From Azospirillum lipoferum 4B (lineage in GTDB: Bacteria > Pseudomonadota > Alphaproteobacteria > Azospirillales > Azospirillaceae): a stretch of 64,000 bases of DNA. The translations under genes and the position numbers were made by a program. The stretch covers positions 508,501 through 572,500 of the forward strand of contig NC_016622.1 of NCBI RefSeq assembly GCF_000283655.1. Direction: 5' to 3'. The notes under the pieces are model-generated. The model was not told the origin of the DNA, did not search any database, and was given only the letters and a program-made list of their open reading frames with translations. The number at the start of each line of letters is the position of its first letter. Positions within the stretch are counted from its first letter, which is position 1. Below are positions 19,192 to 30,331 of this stretch, one piece after another.

Positions 19192-21905
19192 CGTGCCGAA
19201 CTCTCCGCTTCGGCCAGTTCCTTGCCGATGGCCTCGCAGGTGGCCGCGAAGCTGGCGCGCAGCCGGTCGGCCGCCTCCGCCAGCTGGGAAAGCGGCGCGC
19301 CCTCCGCGGCGGCCTGTTCCAGGACACGGGCGGCCTCCGCCAGCGGCTTGGCGCCGGCATTGCGCGAGGAGCCTTTCAGATTGTGGGCGCAGGCCCGCAC
19401 CCGGTCGCGATCGCCCTTGCCCAGCGCCGTATCCAGATCGGCGACGATCCCGCGGCCGATGGTGACGAAGTCGTCGAGCAGTTCCGCCAGCATCGCCGCA
19501 TCGCCGCCGCACAGCGCCCGCAGGCTGCCGAGCTCGATCAGTGCGTCACCGTTGGCCGGCGGCGGTGCAGGCGGTGGCGGTGCAGGCGGTGGCGGAACGC
19601 TTTCCTCCGCATCGGGCGAAACCGGTGCCGGCGGCATCCAGCGGGCGAGGGCGACGGCCAGTTGCGACAGCTCCAGCGGTTTGCTCAGCACATCGTCCAT
19701 GCCGGCGGCGCGGTAGCTCTCGACGTCGGCGGGGGCGGCGTTGGCAGTGATCGCGACGATCGGCAGGCGGGCGCCCAAGCCGGAATTGCCGATATCCGCT
19801 TCGGCGGCGCGGATGCGCCGGGTCAGCTCGAAACCGTCGATCTCCGGCATCTGGACGTCGGTGAGCAGCAGGGCGTAGCGGCGCCGGCCCTGGCGCATGG
19901 CGTCCAGGGCGGCCAGCGCCTCCGCTCCGCCCGGCGCCATCTCCGCGGCATAGCCCAGCGCCTGCAGCTGCATCAGCAGAACCTTGCGGTTCACCGGATT
20001 GTCTTCCGCCACCAGGATCAGGCGCCCCTGGGCCATCGCCTCCTCCTGACTGGGCGCGGCGGGCGCGGAAGGTTGCGTGGTGCCGGTGCGGCGGCCGGCG
20101 GCGGGTGTGGCAGGGGCAGCCTCAGGGGAGCAGGCAGGGGCGGCGGGCAGGGGAACCGGCCGCCCGGCGGCGGCGGCCACCGCGCGCAGCAGCACCAGCC
20201 GGCGTATCGGGCGGCTCAGCACCACTGTGCCGGGCTCGGCGCCCCGCGTGCCGGGACGGGAGGTGGCGGACGCCTCTCCCCCCGTTTCGTGGCAGAGCAG
20301 GACCACCGGCGGCCGGGGTTCGCCGCTGCGGCGGCCGAACTCGTCGGGTGCGCAGGCCGCGGCGGGAACATGCAGCGCCTCGTCGATGGTGACGACGCCG
20401 ACGGCGCATCCCGCCTCCCGCGCGATGCGGGCCTGGGTCGCCAGTTCGGGTGGGGAGGCGGCGGGCAGCACGCGGGCGCCGGCCTGTTCCAGATAGCGGG
20501 CGAGAAAGCCGCGCTCGGTGTCGTCGGGCACGCCCAGCAGCACCGTCAGGCCATCCAGTCCGATGGTGTCGCTGCCGTTCTCCGCCGGGGCGGGTGCCGC
20601 CGTGCGGGCCAGCGGCAGGCGCAGCCAGAAGGTGGAGCCGGCGCCGGGCTCGCTTTCCACACCGATCTCGCCGCCCATCAGCGCCGCCAGCCGGCGGCTG
20701 ATCGACAGCCCCAGTCCGGTGCCGCCGAAGCGCCGGGTGGTCGAGCTTTCCGCCTGGGTGAAAGGCTGGAACAGGCGCTGGCAGGTGGATTCGGCAATGC
20801 CGATCCCGGTGTCGCAGACGGCGATGCGCAGCAGCGGCTCGGCGTCGCCGTCCGATGTAGCGGTCTCCAGCTCCGCGCGCAGGACGACGCGGCCGGTCTC
20901 GGTGAACTTGATGGCGTTGCCGGCGAGGTTGAACAGGATCTGGCGCAGCCGCACCGGATCGCCCAGCAATGCCTGCGGAATTGCCGGGTCGACATAGGTC
21001 AGCAGCGCCAGCCCCTTCGCCCCGGCGGCGGGCGCCAGCGTTTCCGCCACCCCTTCGACCAGTGCCGGGACCGACAGCGGAACCCGCTCCAGATCCATCT
21101 TTCCCGCTTCGATCTTGGAGAAATCCAGGATGTCGTCGATGATCCGCAACAGCGCGCTGGCCGATTCGCGCATGGTGGCGACGGTGTCGCGCTGGTGCTC
21201 GTCCAGGTCCGTCCGTTCCAGCAGGCCGAGCATGCCGAGCACCCCGTTCATCGGCGTGCGGATCTCGTGGCTCATGGTGGCGAGGAAGGCCGACTTGGCC
21301 TTGGTCGCCTCCTCCGCCTGCTCGCGGCTTTCGCGCAGCTCGCGCGTGCGTTCCGCCACGCGGGTTTCGATGGATTGGATCTGGTCGAAGGCGCGCAGCG
21401 CCGCGATCACGGCGGTGAACAGGCTTTCCGCCGACAGGTCGGCCTTCGGCTTGTAGTCGTTGATGTCGTAGTCGACGATCACGTCGCGCTGCGGCGCCTG
21501 TCCCGGCTGGCCGGTGCGCAGGATGATGCGGACGTCGCGGTTGCCCAGGTCGTCCCTGATCCAGCGGACCAGCTTCAGGCCGGAATCATCCTCCTCCATC
21601 ACCACGTCCAGCAGGATCACCGAGATGTCGCGGCGGTGTTCCAGCACTGCGCGGGCATCCGCCGCGGTGAAGCAGCTGACGAGCTCCAGCCGCCGCCGCT
21701 GGAAGGCGACGTCGGCCAGCAGCAGGCCGGTCATCGAATGGACGTCCGATTCGTCGTCCACCACCAGGATGGTCCAGGGCGGGGCGGCCGGGTCATGCGC
21801 CGGCGCCCGCTCGACCGCCGTGGCGCCGGAGCGATCCGAAAGGCCCTCCGCCTCCTCGTCGGCGAACAGGATCTCGTCGTCGTCAAAGGCGGCGCCGGTG
21901 CTCAT
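19188..21905 (-). CDS. Hybrid histidine kinase: REC-HisKA-HATPase-REC-REC-Hpt
   Basis: A cytoplasmic 905-residue phosphorelay protein. Domains: acidic N-tail, receiver 1 (45-165, Asp100 in [14 protein letters not shown]), helix, HisKA with His213 in [12 protein letters not shown], HATPase_c (about 320-440, [24 protein letters not shown]), a degenerate receiver-like region (about 465-590), a full receiver (about 640-765, Asp683 in [12 protein letters not shown]), a proline-rich linker ([13 protein letters not shown]) and a C-terminal Hpt with His841 in CAHNLKGSS. The first receiver resembles those found before DUF3369-like regions. It overlaps the upstream sensor kinase by ATGA and could receive phosphate from it. 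The Hpt could feed the receiver of the divergent PP2C phosphatase at 25788; this is inference. Confidence 0.92.
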   Translation of the reverse strand: MSTGAAFDDDEILFADEEAEGLSDRSGATAVERAPAHDPAAPPWTILVVDDESDVHSMTGLLLADVAFQRRRLELVSCFTAADARAVLEHRRDISVILLDVVMEEDDSGLKLVRWIRDDLGNRDVRIILRTGQPGQAPQRDVIVDYDINDYKPKADLSAESLFTAVIAALRAFDQIQSIETRVAERTRELRESREQAEEATKAKSAFLATMSHEIRTPMNGVLGMLGLLERTDLDEHQRDTVATMRESASALLRIIDDILDFSKIEAGKMDLERVPLSVPALVEGVAETLAPAAGAKGLALLTYVDPAIPQALLGDPVRLRQILFNLAGNAIKFTETGRVVLRAELETATSDGDAEPLLRIAVCDTGIGIAESTCQRLFQPFTQAESSTTRRFGGTGLGLSISRRLAALMGGEIGVESEPGAGSTFWLRLPLARTAAPAPAENGSDTIGLDGLTVLLGVPDDTERGFLARYLEQAGARVLPAASPPELATQARIAREAGCAVGVVTIDEALHVPAAACAPDEFGRRSGEPRPPVVLLCHETGGEASATSRPGTRGAEPGTVVLSRPIRRLVLLRAVAAAAGRPVPLPAAPACSPEAAPATPAAGRRTGTTQPSAPAAPSQEEAMAQGRLILVAEDNPVNRKVLLMQLQALGYAAEMAPGGAEALAALDAMRQGRRRYALLLTDVQMPEIDGFELTRRIRAAEADIGNSGLGARLPIVAITANAAPADVESYRAAGMDDVLSKPLELSQLAVALARWMPPAPVSPDAEESVPPPPAPPPPAPPPANGDALIELGSLRALCGGDAAMLAELLDDFVTIGRGIVADLDTALGKGDRDRVRACAHNLKGSSRNAGAKPLAEAARVLEQAAAEGAPLSQLAEAADRLRASFAATCEAIGKELAEAESSAR

Positions 21906-24316
21906 GCGGGGTCGGTCTCCAGCGGGACGGGCGTCGGAAGGTGGGACGGCTGCGGCTGCGCCGGGGGGTGCGCGGCCGGCTGCGGGTTGGCGGCGGTCCG
22001 CGGAATGCGCAGGGTGAAGGTAGTTCCATCGCCGGGAACGCTGTCAACCGAGATCCGCCCGCCGAGCGACTGGGTGACGAGGTTGAAGACGATGTGCAGC
22101 CCCAGCCCGCTGCCGCCCGACCCGCGCCGGGTGGTGAAGAAGGGCTCGAACACCTTGGGCAGATTTTCCGCCGGAATGCCGACGCCGTCGTCGGCGAAGC
22201 GGATCTCCACCTCGTCGTCCGGTATCTCGTCGACGTCGATCACCATGTGCCCCTTGCTGTCGACCGGGAAGGCATGGGTCAGGGCGTTCATCACCAGATT
22301 GGTCACCACCTGGCTGAGCGCGCCGGGGAAGCTGTCCATCAGGATGCCGGGCGAACAGGCGATGGCGACGCGGTGGCGGCTCTTGCGCAGGGTGGGGCCG
22401 AGCGAGGTCACCACCTCCTCCAGATAGGCCAGCAGGTCGAAGCGGCGCCGCTCCTCGCTGGTCTGGTCGACGGCGACCCGCTTGAAGCTCTGGATCAGTT
22501 CGGCGGCGCGGGTCAGATTCTGCTCGATCAGGCGGGAGGATTCGCTGGCGGTGGCCACATAGGCGGCCAGCTCGGACTTCTTCATCGTCCCGCGCTCGAA
22601 CGCCTCGGCCAGGGAGCCGGTCCGTCCCGACAGATGGGTGGCGCAGCCGAAGGCGATGCCGATGGGCGTGTTGATCTCGTGCGCCACGCCAGCGACCAGC
22701 AGGGCGAGCGAGGCCATCTTCTCCGCCTGGACCAGATTGGCCTGGGTCTCCTTCAGGTCGGCATAGGCGCGCTCCAGCTCCTGCATGGCGTTGAAGATTT
22801 CCTCGGCCGACCGCGCCTCCACCGTCACGTCGGTCAGGGTGCGGACGAAACCGCCCTCCGGCAGCGGGTTGGTGCGCACCTCCACGATGCGGCCGTCGGG
22901 GCGGCGGCGCTTGAAGGTGAAGGGCTGGTCGATGGTGCCGGCCGGCTCGTCGAGTCGCCCGCCGGGGCCGCCGCCGGAACCACCGCCGGGACTGCCGTCG
23001 AGCCCGCCGATTCCGTAGCTCAGATACAGGTCGGGGTCGTCGCCCATCTCGCCGAATTCGCCCTGGCGGCGCTGAAGGGCGACCACGTCGGCGAAGCGCG
23101 GACTGCCGGCCAGCACGTCCGGCGGGATGTTCAGCAGTTCCGCCGCGCGGCTGTTCGCCATCACCACGCGCCCGTCGCCGTCGACCTTGAGGATGCCCTG
23201 GTCGGTGTTGTCCAGCGTGACCTGCAGGACGTTGCGCTCATGCGCCAGGTCCAGCTCCGCCCGCACCCGTTCGGTGACGTCGGACATGGTGCCGGTCAGC
23301 CGCCGGGCGCGGCCGTCGGGATCGCGCTGTGCGGTGGCGCGATCCTCGATCCAGGCCCAGCGGCCATCGCGCCGGCGCATCCGGTAGACCGCGGTGTAGG
23401 CCATGGCCCGGTCGCGCAACCGGCGCCGCGAATCGGCCATCACCCGTTCCGCCTCGTCCGGATGCAACAGCGAGGCCCAGGTCTCCGTCGTCATGGTCAG
23501 CTCGTTCGGCCCGTAGCCGAGCAGGGCGGGGAACTCCTTCGACCACCAATACAGCCCGGTCCGCAGGTCGTAATCCCAGACCGAGGAGCGCGTGGCGGTG
23601 ATGGCCAGTGCCAGCCGCTGCTCGCTCTTGCGCAGGGCGGCTTCCTCCTGGCCCAGCCGGGCGAGCATGGCGTTGTGCGCCTGGATCACCCGGCCGAGCT
23701 CGTCCGAGGCGCGCCAATCCACCGGCTGCAGCCCGCCGCCGCGTTCCGATTCCAGGATGGAGGCGATCAGCCGCCGAAGCGGCCGTCCCACCGTCAGCCG
23801 AAGCGCCGCCAGCGCCGCCGCGATGGTGCCGGCCAGCATCAGCAGAAGGAGGACCGCGGTGTTCACCACCTCCTGCCGCAACTGTTCGCGCGCGACCTTG
23901 TGATTGTAGTGCAGGGTGATGGTGCCGACCTGGAGGTTCTGTACCCGGATCGGGCGCCGTTCGATGTCGGCGTCGCCGCTCAACGGGCAGCTCGGCCCCG
24001 GCCAGGCGAACAGCCCGTCGGCCAGATCGTCCGTCACCTCGACGCAGACCAGCTCGCGGTTGGCGCCGATGGCCTGGATCACGTTGCGGATCGCCTGGAC
24101 GTCGAAGGTCCACAGGTTGTTGGACAAGGCCGCCGCATTGATGTCGGCGATGGTCGCCACCTTGGCCCGCAGGGCCGCCTGCAGATCCTGGTAGCGGTCG
24201 TAGAAGAACAGGGCTGAGAACAGCGAGACGGTGACCACCAGGCTGGGCACCAGGATCAGCAGGAATTTTGCCGATACCGCCGGCACGCGCCGCCACGCCT
24301 CAGCGATCCTGGTCAT
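21902..24316 (-). CDS. Membrane sensor histidine kinase with two PAS domains
   Basis: An 804-residue inner-membrane sensor kinase without a receiver. Membrane helix 1 at about 19-40, periplasmic sensor of about 110 residues, helix 2 near 150-175, HAMP-like region, PAS 1 (about 235-350), PAS 2 (about 365-505) interrupted by a glycine-rich insert ([13 protein letters not shown]), then a dimerisation region with His546 in [12 protein letters not shown] and an HATPase_c ending GSGLGLHIV. The HEINTP box marks the class that often works through separate regulators. First gene of a three-gene coupled operon with the hybrid kinase and the DUF1329 gene. The 293-base gap to the divergent STAS gene presumably holds both promoters; none was clear. 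Confidence 0.92.
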   Translation of the reverse strand: MTRIAEAWRRVPAVSAKFLLILVPSLVVTVSLFSALFFYDRYQDLQAALRAKVATIADINAAALSNNLWTFDVQAIRNVIQAIGANRELVCVEVTDDLADGLFAWPGPSCPLSGDADIERRPIRVQNLQVGTITLHYNHKVAREQLRQEVVNTAVLLLLMLAGTIAAALAALRLTVGRPLRRLIASILESERGGGLQPVDWRASDELGRVIQAHNAMLARLGQEEAALRKSEQRLALAITATRSSVWDYDLRTGLYWWSKEFPALLGYGPNELTMTTETWASLLHPDEAERVMADSRRRLRDRAMAYTAVYRMRRRDGRWAWIEDRATAQRDPDGRARRLTGTMSDVTERVRAELDLAHERNVLQVTLDNTDQGILKVDGDGRVVMANSRAAELLNIPPDVLAGSPRFADVVALQRRQGEFGEMGDDPDLYLSYGIGGLDGSPGGGSGGGPGGRLDEPAGTIDQPFTFKRRRPDGRIVEVRTNPLPEGGFVRTLTDVTVEARSAEEIFNAMQELERAYADLKETQANLVQAEKMASLALLVAGVAHEINTPIGIAFGCATHLSGRTGSLAEAFERGTMKKSELAAYVATASESSRLIEQNLTRAAELIQSFKRVAVDQTSEERRRFDLLAYLEEVVTSLGPTLRKSRHRVAIACSPGILMDSFPGALSQVVTNLVMNALTHAFPVDSKGHMVIDVDEIPDDEVEIRFADDGVGIPAENLPKVFEPFFTTRRGSGGSGLGLHIVFNLVTQSLGGRISVDSVPGDGTTFTLRIPRTAANPQPAAHPPAQPQPSHLPTPVPLETDPA

Positions 24317-24609
24317 GCACTGCCGTTCCGGACGTTCGTTTGTGCGGCACGCAGCGCGCGTGCGCCCATCCAGACGTTCTACCCCGTTGCGGACAGCGCG
24401 TCCATGGGGGTGAATCCGGGGGCATCGCGCAGGGAAAAGTGTCGCGCAAGGGTGAAAGGCGCCGTCCGGACGGCATCCGAGCTTGAGGGGAAGCCCGGCC
24501 TTGCACTACTGTGCATAGGCAAATGTCGGGTGTTTCGCGCGCATTCGTATGAGGGCTGTCAGGGCTGCACGCGCAGGGCCGGTCAGCGACCGATGGGTGA
24601 GGGAAAGTT

Positions 24610-24915
24610 ATGGAATTCAAGACGATCAGAACCGAAGCGGTGCCCGAGATCCGGCTGTCCGGACGGATGGAGTTCACCGACCACGACCGTCTGGTCGAAA
24701 TCGTGACCGAGCTCAACGAATTGCGGGCCAGCCGGGTCGTGCTCGACCTGTCGCAGCTTGAGTTCATCGACTCCGCCGGTCTCGGCATGCTGCTGATCCT
24801 GCAGGAAGAGGCCGAGAGCCGGAACACCAAGCTGATCGTCCGCGGGGCGGCCGGCGATGTGAGGCGGTCGATCGAGCTCGCCCGCCTGTCCGAGATCATC
24901 ACCTTCGAACATTGA
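24610..24915 (+). CDS. STAS-domain anti-sigma factor antagonist
   Basis: A 101-residue single STAS domain of the SpoIIAA/RsbV class. Ser55 in FIDSAGLGML is the expected phosphorylation site: the kinase partner phosphorylates it, the PP2C phosphatase removes the phosphate, and only the unphosphorylated form binds the kinase. GGTGAGGGAAAG precedes the ATG. It is the first gene of a trio with an RsbW-like ATPase and a REC-PP2C phosphatase, and is divergent from two histidine kinases. The final target (a sigma factor or other effector) is not in the window. Confidence 0.92.
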   Translation: MEFKTIRTEAVPEIRLSGRMEFTDHDRLVEIVTELNELRASRVVLDLSQLEFIDSAGLGMLLILQEEAESRNTKLIVRGAAGDVRRSIELARLSEIITFEH

Positions 24916-24979
24916 ACATCCGGCAGCCGGTCTCCAGCGGCCGGCAGCACAGGTCCCTTGCACTGGGGAGATTGCCGCC

Positions 24980-25777
24980 ATGGACGCCGTCCTTCCCGAC
25001 AGCCCGGCCGAACCGGCGCTCCGTGCCTTCAGCGTGCTGCGCAACCGCGTGCCGGCGGACATGGCCGCCCGGATCTTCTCCCGCTTCGACGGCACCGGGG
25101 TCGGGACCGAAGGCCTGCCTGCCGACGCGGAGGCCGCCTGTCCGGCGGTGGAGGCCCAGCTGCTGGAACGGGCGGACCGCGACCGGCTGCGCGCTGCCTT
25201 CGATCGCAGCCCCTTTCTGACGGTCGAGCTGGGGGAGGGAACCGACGAGTGCGCGGCCCTGCTGGACGACTGGTCGGGGGCGCCGGCGGCGGAGCATCCG
25301 CGCCTGCCCGGATTCTACCTGTCGCTGACCACCGGCAGCGCCTATGGCCTGCAATGCCCGGTCCTGGTCTGCGACGAACTGGTGCGGCGCGGGGCGCTCG
25401 ATCCGCAACGCCGTTCCAACGTGGAGCTCTGCCTGCACGAAGCCGTCGCCAACGCCATCGTCCACGGCAACCTGGGCCTGTCGAGCGCGGTGAAGGGCGA
25501 GCCCGGCGGCTATCGCCGCTTCGGCGAGATGATGCGCGACCGGCTGGGCGACCCTGCCGTGGTGCGGCGGCGGCTGGACATCTTCTGCCGCTGGACCGAT
25601 CACAGCATCGCCATCGCCGTGGTCGACCAGGGCGGCGGCTTCGACACCGAACTGGCCCCGGCGATCACCGGCAACAAGGCGCGGTCGGGCCGCGGCTTCG
25701 TCTTCATGCGCACGCTGGCTTCCCGCGTGACGGTGACCGACGGCGGGCGCTGCACCGTCCTGCAGTTCGACCGCTGA
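24980..25777 (+). CDS. RsbW-like serine kinase / anti-sigma ATPase with N-terminal extension
   Basis: A 265-residue protein whose C-terminal half is a GHKL ATPase of the RsbW/SpoIIAB class: N-box ELCLHEAVANAIVHGN (about 150-166), G1 box VDQGGGFD and G2 box GRGFVFMRTL. It should phosphorylate the STAS protein and release a bound effector when the STAS protein is dephosphorylated. The first about 110 residues have no recognised domain and are longer than in classical RsbW, so an extra input or effector site is possible. GGGGAGA precedes the ATG. It lies 64 bases after the STAS gene and 10 before the phosphatase. Confidence 0.85.
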   Translation: MDAVLPDSPAEPALRAFSVLRNRVPADMAARIFSRFDGTGVGTEGLPADAEAACPAVEAQLLERADRDRLRAAFDRSPFLTVELGEGTDECAALLDDWSGAPAAEHPRLPGFYLSLTTGSAYGLQCPVLVCDELVRRGALDPQRRSNVELCLHEAVANAIVHGNLGLSSAVKGEPGGYRRFGEMMRDRLGDPAVVRRRLDIFCRWTDHSIAIAVVDQGGGFDTELAPAITGNKARSGRGFVFMRTLASRVTVTDGGRCTVLQFDR

Positions 25778-25787
25778 CGGAGGACGC

Positions 25788-26975
25788 ATGCCCGTGCCTG
25801 CCCTGTCTCTGTCGGATTGCCGCGTCCTGATCGTCGACGACAACGAATTCAACCGCAAATCGCTCGCCCTGGTGATCCGCCGCGCCGGCATCACCGACAT
25901 CGCCTTCGCCGAGAACGGGCGCGAAGGGCTGGCGGCGGTCGACCGCTTCCGCCCCGACCTCGTGCTGCTCGACGTCGACATGCCGGTGATGAACGGCTGG
26001 GAGATGTGCGAGGCGTTGCGCCGCAACGCGACGCATGAGGAGCTGCCGGTGCTGTTCCAGACCGCGCTGGACAGCGACGAGGAGCAGGTGCGCTGTTTCG
26101 AGGCGGGCGGCAGCGATTTCATCTCCAAGCCGATCAAGCCCGGCGAATGCGTCGCCCGCGTCCGCCATCAGTTGGAGAAGCGCAAGCTGTTCAACGATCT
26201 CGCCGCCTTCCGCGAGCGGGTCCAGCGCGAGCTGTCGCACGCCCGCGCCATGCAGACCTCGCTTCTGCCGGAAAAGCGGCGGCTGGCCGAGGTGGCCGAC
26301 CGCTATGGCCTGACCCTGGACGCCCATTTCGAGACCTCGTCGGAACTGGGCGGCGATTTCTGGGGGCTCTATCCGCTGGGCGACCGGCGGCTCGGGCTTC
26401 TGATCGTCGATTTCGCCGGGCACGGCATCACCGCGGCGATCAACACCTTCCGTCTGCACACGCTGATCGACCGCTTTCCCATGCACCATGTGGCGCCGTC
26501 GCAATGGCTGGCGCAGCTGAACGCCGCGCTGAAGGACGTGCTGCCGACCGGACAGTTCGCCACCGCCTTCTTCGGCATCCTCGACCTTGCCACCGACACC
26601 TTGACCTTCGCGGCGGCGGGCTCGCCCAACCCGGTGCTGGGCACGCCGGCCAGCACGAAGGGCGATGGGCCGGACATCCGGCTGCTCGATTCGGCCGGTC
26701 TGGTGCTGGGCGCCTCGCGCCGGGCACACTATGTCGACCGCAGCTTGCGCCTGCCGCGTGGCGGCTTCCTGTTCCTCTACAGCGACGCGCTGATCGAATG
26801 CGGCGGCGACGAACACGGCCCGCTGGGGCAGGACGCCGTGCCCGATTTCGTTCGCGAGGCGCTGGCCAAGGATCGTGCACACCCGCTCGGCCCGATGATG
26901 GACAGCTTCTATGCCCGCACCCGCCTGCCTCTGCGCGACGACCTGACCGCGGTGTGGGTCGCGAGAAGAGCGTGA
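25788..26975 (+). CDS. Response regulator with PP2C (SpoIIE/RsbU) phosphatase output
   Basis: A 395-residue regulator: N-terminal receiver (about 12-125) with Asp62 in LVLLDVDMPVMNG and the conserved Lys in FISKPIKPGE, a helical linker, and a C-terminal PP2C-type domain (about 180-392) with metal-binding acidic residues in ELGGDFWG, LLIVDFAGHGIT and RDDLTAVWV. It should dephosphorylate the STAS protein under control of receiver phosphorylation. The arrangement matches REC-PP2C switches such as RsbU/HsbR-type regulators. The likely phosphate donor is one of the divergent kinases at 19188-24316, by position only. Confidence 0.9.
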   Translation: MPVPALSLSDCRVLIVDDNEFNRKSLALVIRRAGITDIAFAENGREGLAAVDRFRPDLVLLDVDMPVMNGWEMCEALRRNATHEELPVLFQTALDSDEEQVRCFEAGGSDFISKPIKPGECVARVRHQLEKRKLFNDLAAFRERVQRELSHARAMQTSLLPEKRRLAEVADRYGLTLDAHFETSSELGGDFWGLYPLGDRRLGLLIVDFAGHGITAAINTFRLHTLIDRFPMHHVAPSQWLAQLNAALKDVLPTGQFATAFFGILDLATDTLTFAAAGSPNPVLGTPASTKGDGPDIRLLDSAGLVLGASRRAHYVDRSLRLPRGGFLFLYSDALIECGGDEHGPLGQDAVPDFVREALAKDRAHPLGPMMDSFYARTRLPLRDDLTAVWVARRA

Positions 26976-26994
26976 AAGGGGCGGGGGTAAGGGG

Positions 26995-27873
26995 TCAGGG
27001 CGCGAACTGCTCCTTCAGGATGCGTTCCTCGAAATTCAGCTCGGGGTCGAACAGCAGGGTCAGTCCGACCTCGCGGCATTCCTGAACCTCGACCTGCAGG
27101 ACCTCGCGCACCTCGGTGAAGTCGGCGACGGCGCTGACCGGGCGCTTCACCTCTTCCAGAACGTCGAAGGTGATCCGGGCGGCATGGGGCAGCAGGGCGC
27201 CGCGCCAGCGCCGCGGGCGGAAGGCGCTGATCGGGGTCAGGGCCAGCACGCCGGCATTCAGGGGAACGATGGGGCCGTGGGCTGACAAATTATAGGCGGT
27301 GCTGCCGGCCGGCGTCGCCACCAGGGCGCCGTCGCAGATCAGCTCCGGCAGCCGGACCACCCCGTCGATGGTGATGCGCAGCTTGGCCGCCTGCCGCGTC
27401 TCGCGCAGGAGCGACACCTCGTTGATGCCCAGCGCCTCCACCCGCTCGCCATTCATCCTGGTGGCGATCATGCGCAGCGGGTGCAGGCGGACATGCTGCG
27501 ATGCCACGATGCGCTCCGCCAAATCCTCCTCGCGATAGGCGTTCAGCAGGAAGCCGACCGACCCGCGGTTCATGCCATAGACCGGAGTCGGCCGCTCGCG
27601 GTCGCGGGTGAGCGCCCGGTGCAGCGTTTCCAGCAGGAAGCCATCGCCCCCCAGCGCCACGATCACGTCGGCCTCGTCCGGCATGGCGTTGCCGTAGCGG
27701 TGGACCAGCCGGGTACGGGCGGCGCGTGCCTCATCCGTGTCGGCGCAGGCGAAGGCGATGCGCAGCGCGTCGGGCGCGGGCAGCAAGGGCGCCTGCGCGT
27801 CCGCGGACTGCTGGGCGGCTGACGGCATGGCGGCGGGCTGCTTGGCGGCGGGATCGGTCATGCGGCCGACCAT
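26995..27873 (-). CDS. nadK: NAD kinase
   Basis: Makes NADP from NAD and ATP in the cytoplasm. The protein (292 residues from 27873, 288 from Met at 27861) has the GGDG motif at 75-78 in [27 protein letters not shown], the NE motif in [11 protein letters not shown] and the [16 protein letters not shown] stretch, all diagnostic. The first about 35 residues are Ala/Gln/Pro-rich and variable. Neither candidate start has a clear ribosome binding site. It lies downstream of the clpSA terminator, so it probably has its own promoter in the roughly 80 bases between 27873 and 27952. Confidence 0.92.
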   Translation of the reverse strand: MVGRMTDPAAKQPAAMPSAAQQSADAQAPLLPAPDALRIAFACADTDEARAARTRLVHRYGNAMPDEADVIVALGGDGFLLETLHRALTRDRERPTPVYGMNRGSVGFLLNAYREEDLAERIVASQHVRLHPLRMIATRMNGERVEALGINEVSLLRETRQAAKLRITIDGVVRLPELICDGALVATPAGSTAYNLSAHGPIVPLNAGVLALTPISAFRPRRWRGALLPHAARITFDVLEEVKRPVSAVADFTEVREVLQVEVQECREVGLTLLFDPELNFEERILKEQFAP

Positions 27874-27951
27874 AGCGCAGTCCGGCGTTCGCGCAAAAGT
27901 ATCGCGCGGTGACGAGACGATGCAAAAGAGCGCATCCGCCGGGAGGACAAC

Positions 27952-27982
27952 AAAAAGGGGGCCGCGGACGGCCCCCCTTTTT
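27952..27982 (-). terminator. Rho-independent terminator of clpSA
   Basis: On the minus strand an A-tract, a GC stem (GGGGGGCCG / CGGCCCCC with loop TCCG and one bulged base) and a run of five T followed by GTTG. It begins 26 bases after the clpA stop codon. Confidence 0.82.
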
Positions 27983-28007
27983 CACGATATGGAACGGGGT
28001 GGTCGGG

Positions 28008-30323
28008 TTACTCGACCATCTCCGACACCATTTCCTCGTCGTCGTCGCCGGACGTACGCTTCGGCCGGTTGCCCTCGGCATACTCGAAGGCCGGCTTGTC
28101 GTCCTTCACGGTGACCTTGACCAGACCGCCCTTGCTGAGCTTGCCGAACAGCAGCTCTTCCGCCAGCGGCTTCTTGATGTACTCCTGGATCACGCGGCCA
28201 AGCGGACGGGCGCCATAGAGCGGGTCGTAGCCCTTCTTGCCCAGCCACTCGCGCGCCTCTTCGTTCAGCTCGATGGACACGCCGCGGTCTTCCAGCTGCG
28301 CTTCCATCTGCATGATGAACTTGTCGACGACGCGGTTGATGACCTCCTGCGTCAGCGGCGCGAACGGGATGATCGCGTCGAGACGGTTGCGGAACTCCGG
28401 CGTGAACATCTTCTCGACCGCTTCGATATCCTCGCCGACCCGGCGGTCACGCTCGAAGCCGATGGCGGGCTTGGCCATGTCGGCGGCCCCGGCGTTCGAG
28501 GTCATGATCAGGATGACGTTGCGGAAATCGACGATCTTGCCGTTGTGGTCGGTCAGCTTGCCGTGGTCCATGATCTGCAACAGGATGTTGAACAGATCCG
28601 GGTGGGCCTTCTCGATCTCGTCCAGCAGCAGGACGCAGTGCGGGTGCTGGTCGATGGCGTCGGTCAGCATGCCGCCCTGGTCGAAGCCGACATAGCCCGG
28701 AGGGGCGCCGATCAGGCGCGACACCGTGTGCCGCTCCATATACTCCGACATGTCGAAGCGGGTCAGCTCGATGCCGAGCGTCATAGCGAGCTGGCGGGCC
28801 ACCTCGGTCTTGCCGACACCGGTCGGGCCGGTGAACAGGTAGTTGCCGATGGGCTTCTCCGGCTCGCGCAGGCCGGCCCTGGCCAGCTTGATGGCGGAGA
28901 CCAGCGCGTCGATCGCCTTGTTCTGGCCGAAGACCATGGTCTTCAGGTCGCGCTCCAGGTTCAGCAGCGTTTCCTTGTCGTCGCGGCTGACCGACTTCGG
29001 CGGGATGCGGGCGATCTTGGCGACCACTGCCTCCACGTCCTTCACGCCGATCTTCTTGCGGCGCTTGTTCTCCGGCAGAAGCATCTGCGCCGCACCGACC
29101 TCGTCGATGATGTCGATGGCTTTGTCGGGCAGCTTGCGGTCGCCGATATACTTGGCCGACAGCTCCACCGCGACGCGGATGGCGTCGTTGGTGTAGGTGA
29201 CCTTGTGGTGCTTCTCGTAGTACGGCTTCAGGCCCTGCAGGATCTTCACCGCATCCTCGACCGACGGCTCGTTGACGTCGATCTTCTGGAAGCGGCGGAC
29301 CAGCGCCCGGTCCTTCTCGAAGTAGCTGCGGTACTCCTTGTAGGTGGTCGACCCGATACAACGCAGCGAACCGGAGGCCAGTGCGGGCTTCAGCAGGTTC
29401 GAGGCATCCATCGCACCGCCCGAGGTGGCGCCGGCGCCGATCACCGTGTGGATCTCGTCGATGAAGAGGATGGCCCCCTCCGTCGCCTCGAGTTCCGACA
29501 CGACGGCCTTCAGCCGCTCCTCGAAATCGCCGCGGTAACGCGTGCCGGCCAGCAGCGAGCCCATGTCGAGCGCGAAGATGGTGGCGTTCCGCAGCACCTC
29601 CGGCACTTCCTGCTGGACGATGCGGCGGGCCAGGCCCTCGGCGATGGCGGTCTTGCCGACACCGGGGTCGCCGACATACAGCGGATTGTTCTTCGACCGC
29701 CGGCACAGGATCTGGATGGTCCGTTCGACCTCCTGCTCCCGGCCGATCAGCGGATCGATCTTCCCGCCGGACGCCTTCTTGTTCAGGTTGACACAATACG
29801 CCTCGAGCGCTTCGCTGCCTTTTTTCACGACCTTCTCCGCCGCCGCCTCGTCGTCAGCGCCCGAGACCCGCTTGGTTTCCGAGCGGCCCGGAGCCTTCGC
29901 GATTCCGTGAGAGATGTAGTTGACCGCGTCGAACCGGGTCATCTCCTGCTCCTGCAGGAAATAGACCGCGTGGCTCTCGCGTTCAGAGAACAAGGCAACG
30001 AGGACATTTGCTCCCGTCACCTCCTCACGTCCCGACGACTGGACGTGGATGGCCGCACGCTGCAGAACCCGTTGGAAACCAGCCGTCGGCTTGGCGTCAT
30101 CGGGCCTGTTCGTGATAAGGTTCGCAAGTTCGTTGTCGAGGTAATCCGACAGTTCCGCGCGCAGTCGGTCGAGGTCGATCCCGCAAGCGCGCAAGACGGC
30201 GGTAGCATCGGAGTCTTCGGTCAACGCGAGAAGCAGATGTTCGAGCGTCGCGTATTCATGCCTGCGCTCGTTCGCGTGGGCCAGGGCTCGGTGCAGCGTC
30301 TGTTCCAGGTTACGCGACAGCAT
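28008..30323 (-). CDS. clpA: ATP-dependent Clp protease ATP-binding subunit ClpA
   Basis: The AAA+ unfoldase that feeds substrates to ClpP, including N-degron proteins brought by ClpS. The 771-residue protein has an N-domain ([20 protein letters not shown]), first AAA+ module with Walker A GDPGVGKT, second with GPTGVGKT, and an IGF loop ([11 protein letters not shown]) that contacts ClpP. The frame is open to 30437, but family alignment starts at Met 30323, eight bases after clpS, with AAGGA upstream. It ends in an acidic tail. A strong terminator follows. It is co-transcribed with clpS. Confidence 0.96.
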   Translation of the reverse strand: MLSRNLEQTLHRALAHANERRHEYATLEHLLLALTEDSDATAVLRACGIDLDRLRAELSDYLDNELANLITNRPDDAKPTAGFQRVLQRAAIHVQSSGREEVTGANVLVALFSERESHAVYFLQEQEMTRFDAVNYISHGIAKAPGRSETKRVSGADDEAAAEKVVKKGSEALEAYCVNLNKKASGGKIDPLIGREQEVERTIQILCRRSKNNPLYVGDPGVGKTAIAEGLARRIVQQEVPEVLRNATIFALDMGSLLAGTRYRGDFEERLKAVVSELEATEGAILFIDEIHTVIGAGATSGGAMDASNLLKPALASGSLRCIGSTTYKEYRSYFEKDRALVRRFQKIDVNEPSVEDAVKILQGLKPYYEKHHKVTYTNDAIRVAVELSAKYIGDRKLPDKAIDIIDEVGAAQMLLPENKRRKKIGVKDVEAVVAKIARIPPKSVSRDDKETLLNLERDLKTMVFGQNKAIDALVSAIKLARAGLREPEKPIGNYLFTGPTGVGKTEVARQLAMTLGIELTRFDMSEYMERHTVSRLIGAPPGYVGFDQGGMLTDAIDQHPHCVLLLDEIEKAHPDLFNILLQIMDHGKLTDHNGKIVDFRNVILIMTSNAGAADMAKPAIGFERDRRVGEDIEAVEKMFTPEFRNRLDAIIPFAPLTQEVINRVVDKFIMQMEAQLEDRGVSIELNEEAREWLGKKGYDPLYGARPLGRVIQEYIKKPLAEELLFGKLSKGGLVKVTVKDDKPAFEYAEGNRPKRTSGDDDEEMVSEMVE

Positions 30324-30331
30324 GTGTGGGT

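Noticed and set aside
19383-22427. A 1014-codon open frame on the plus strand opposite two kinases
   Set aside because: High-GC third-position bias keeps an antisense frame open; the translation is low-complexity with no domain, and the minus-strand kinases are unmistakable.
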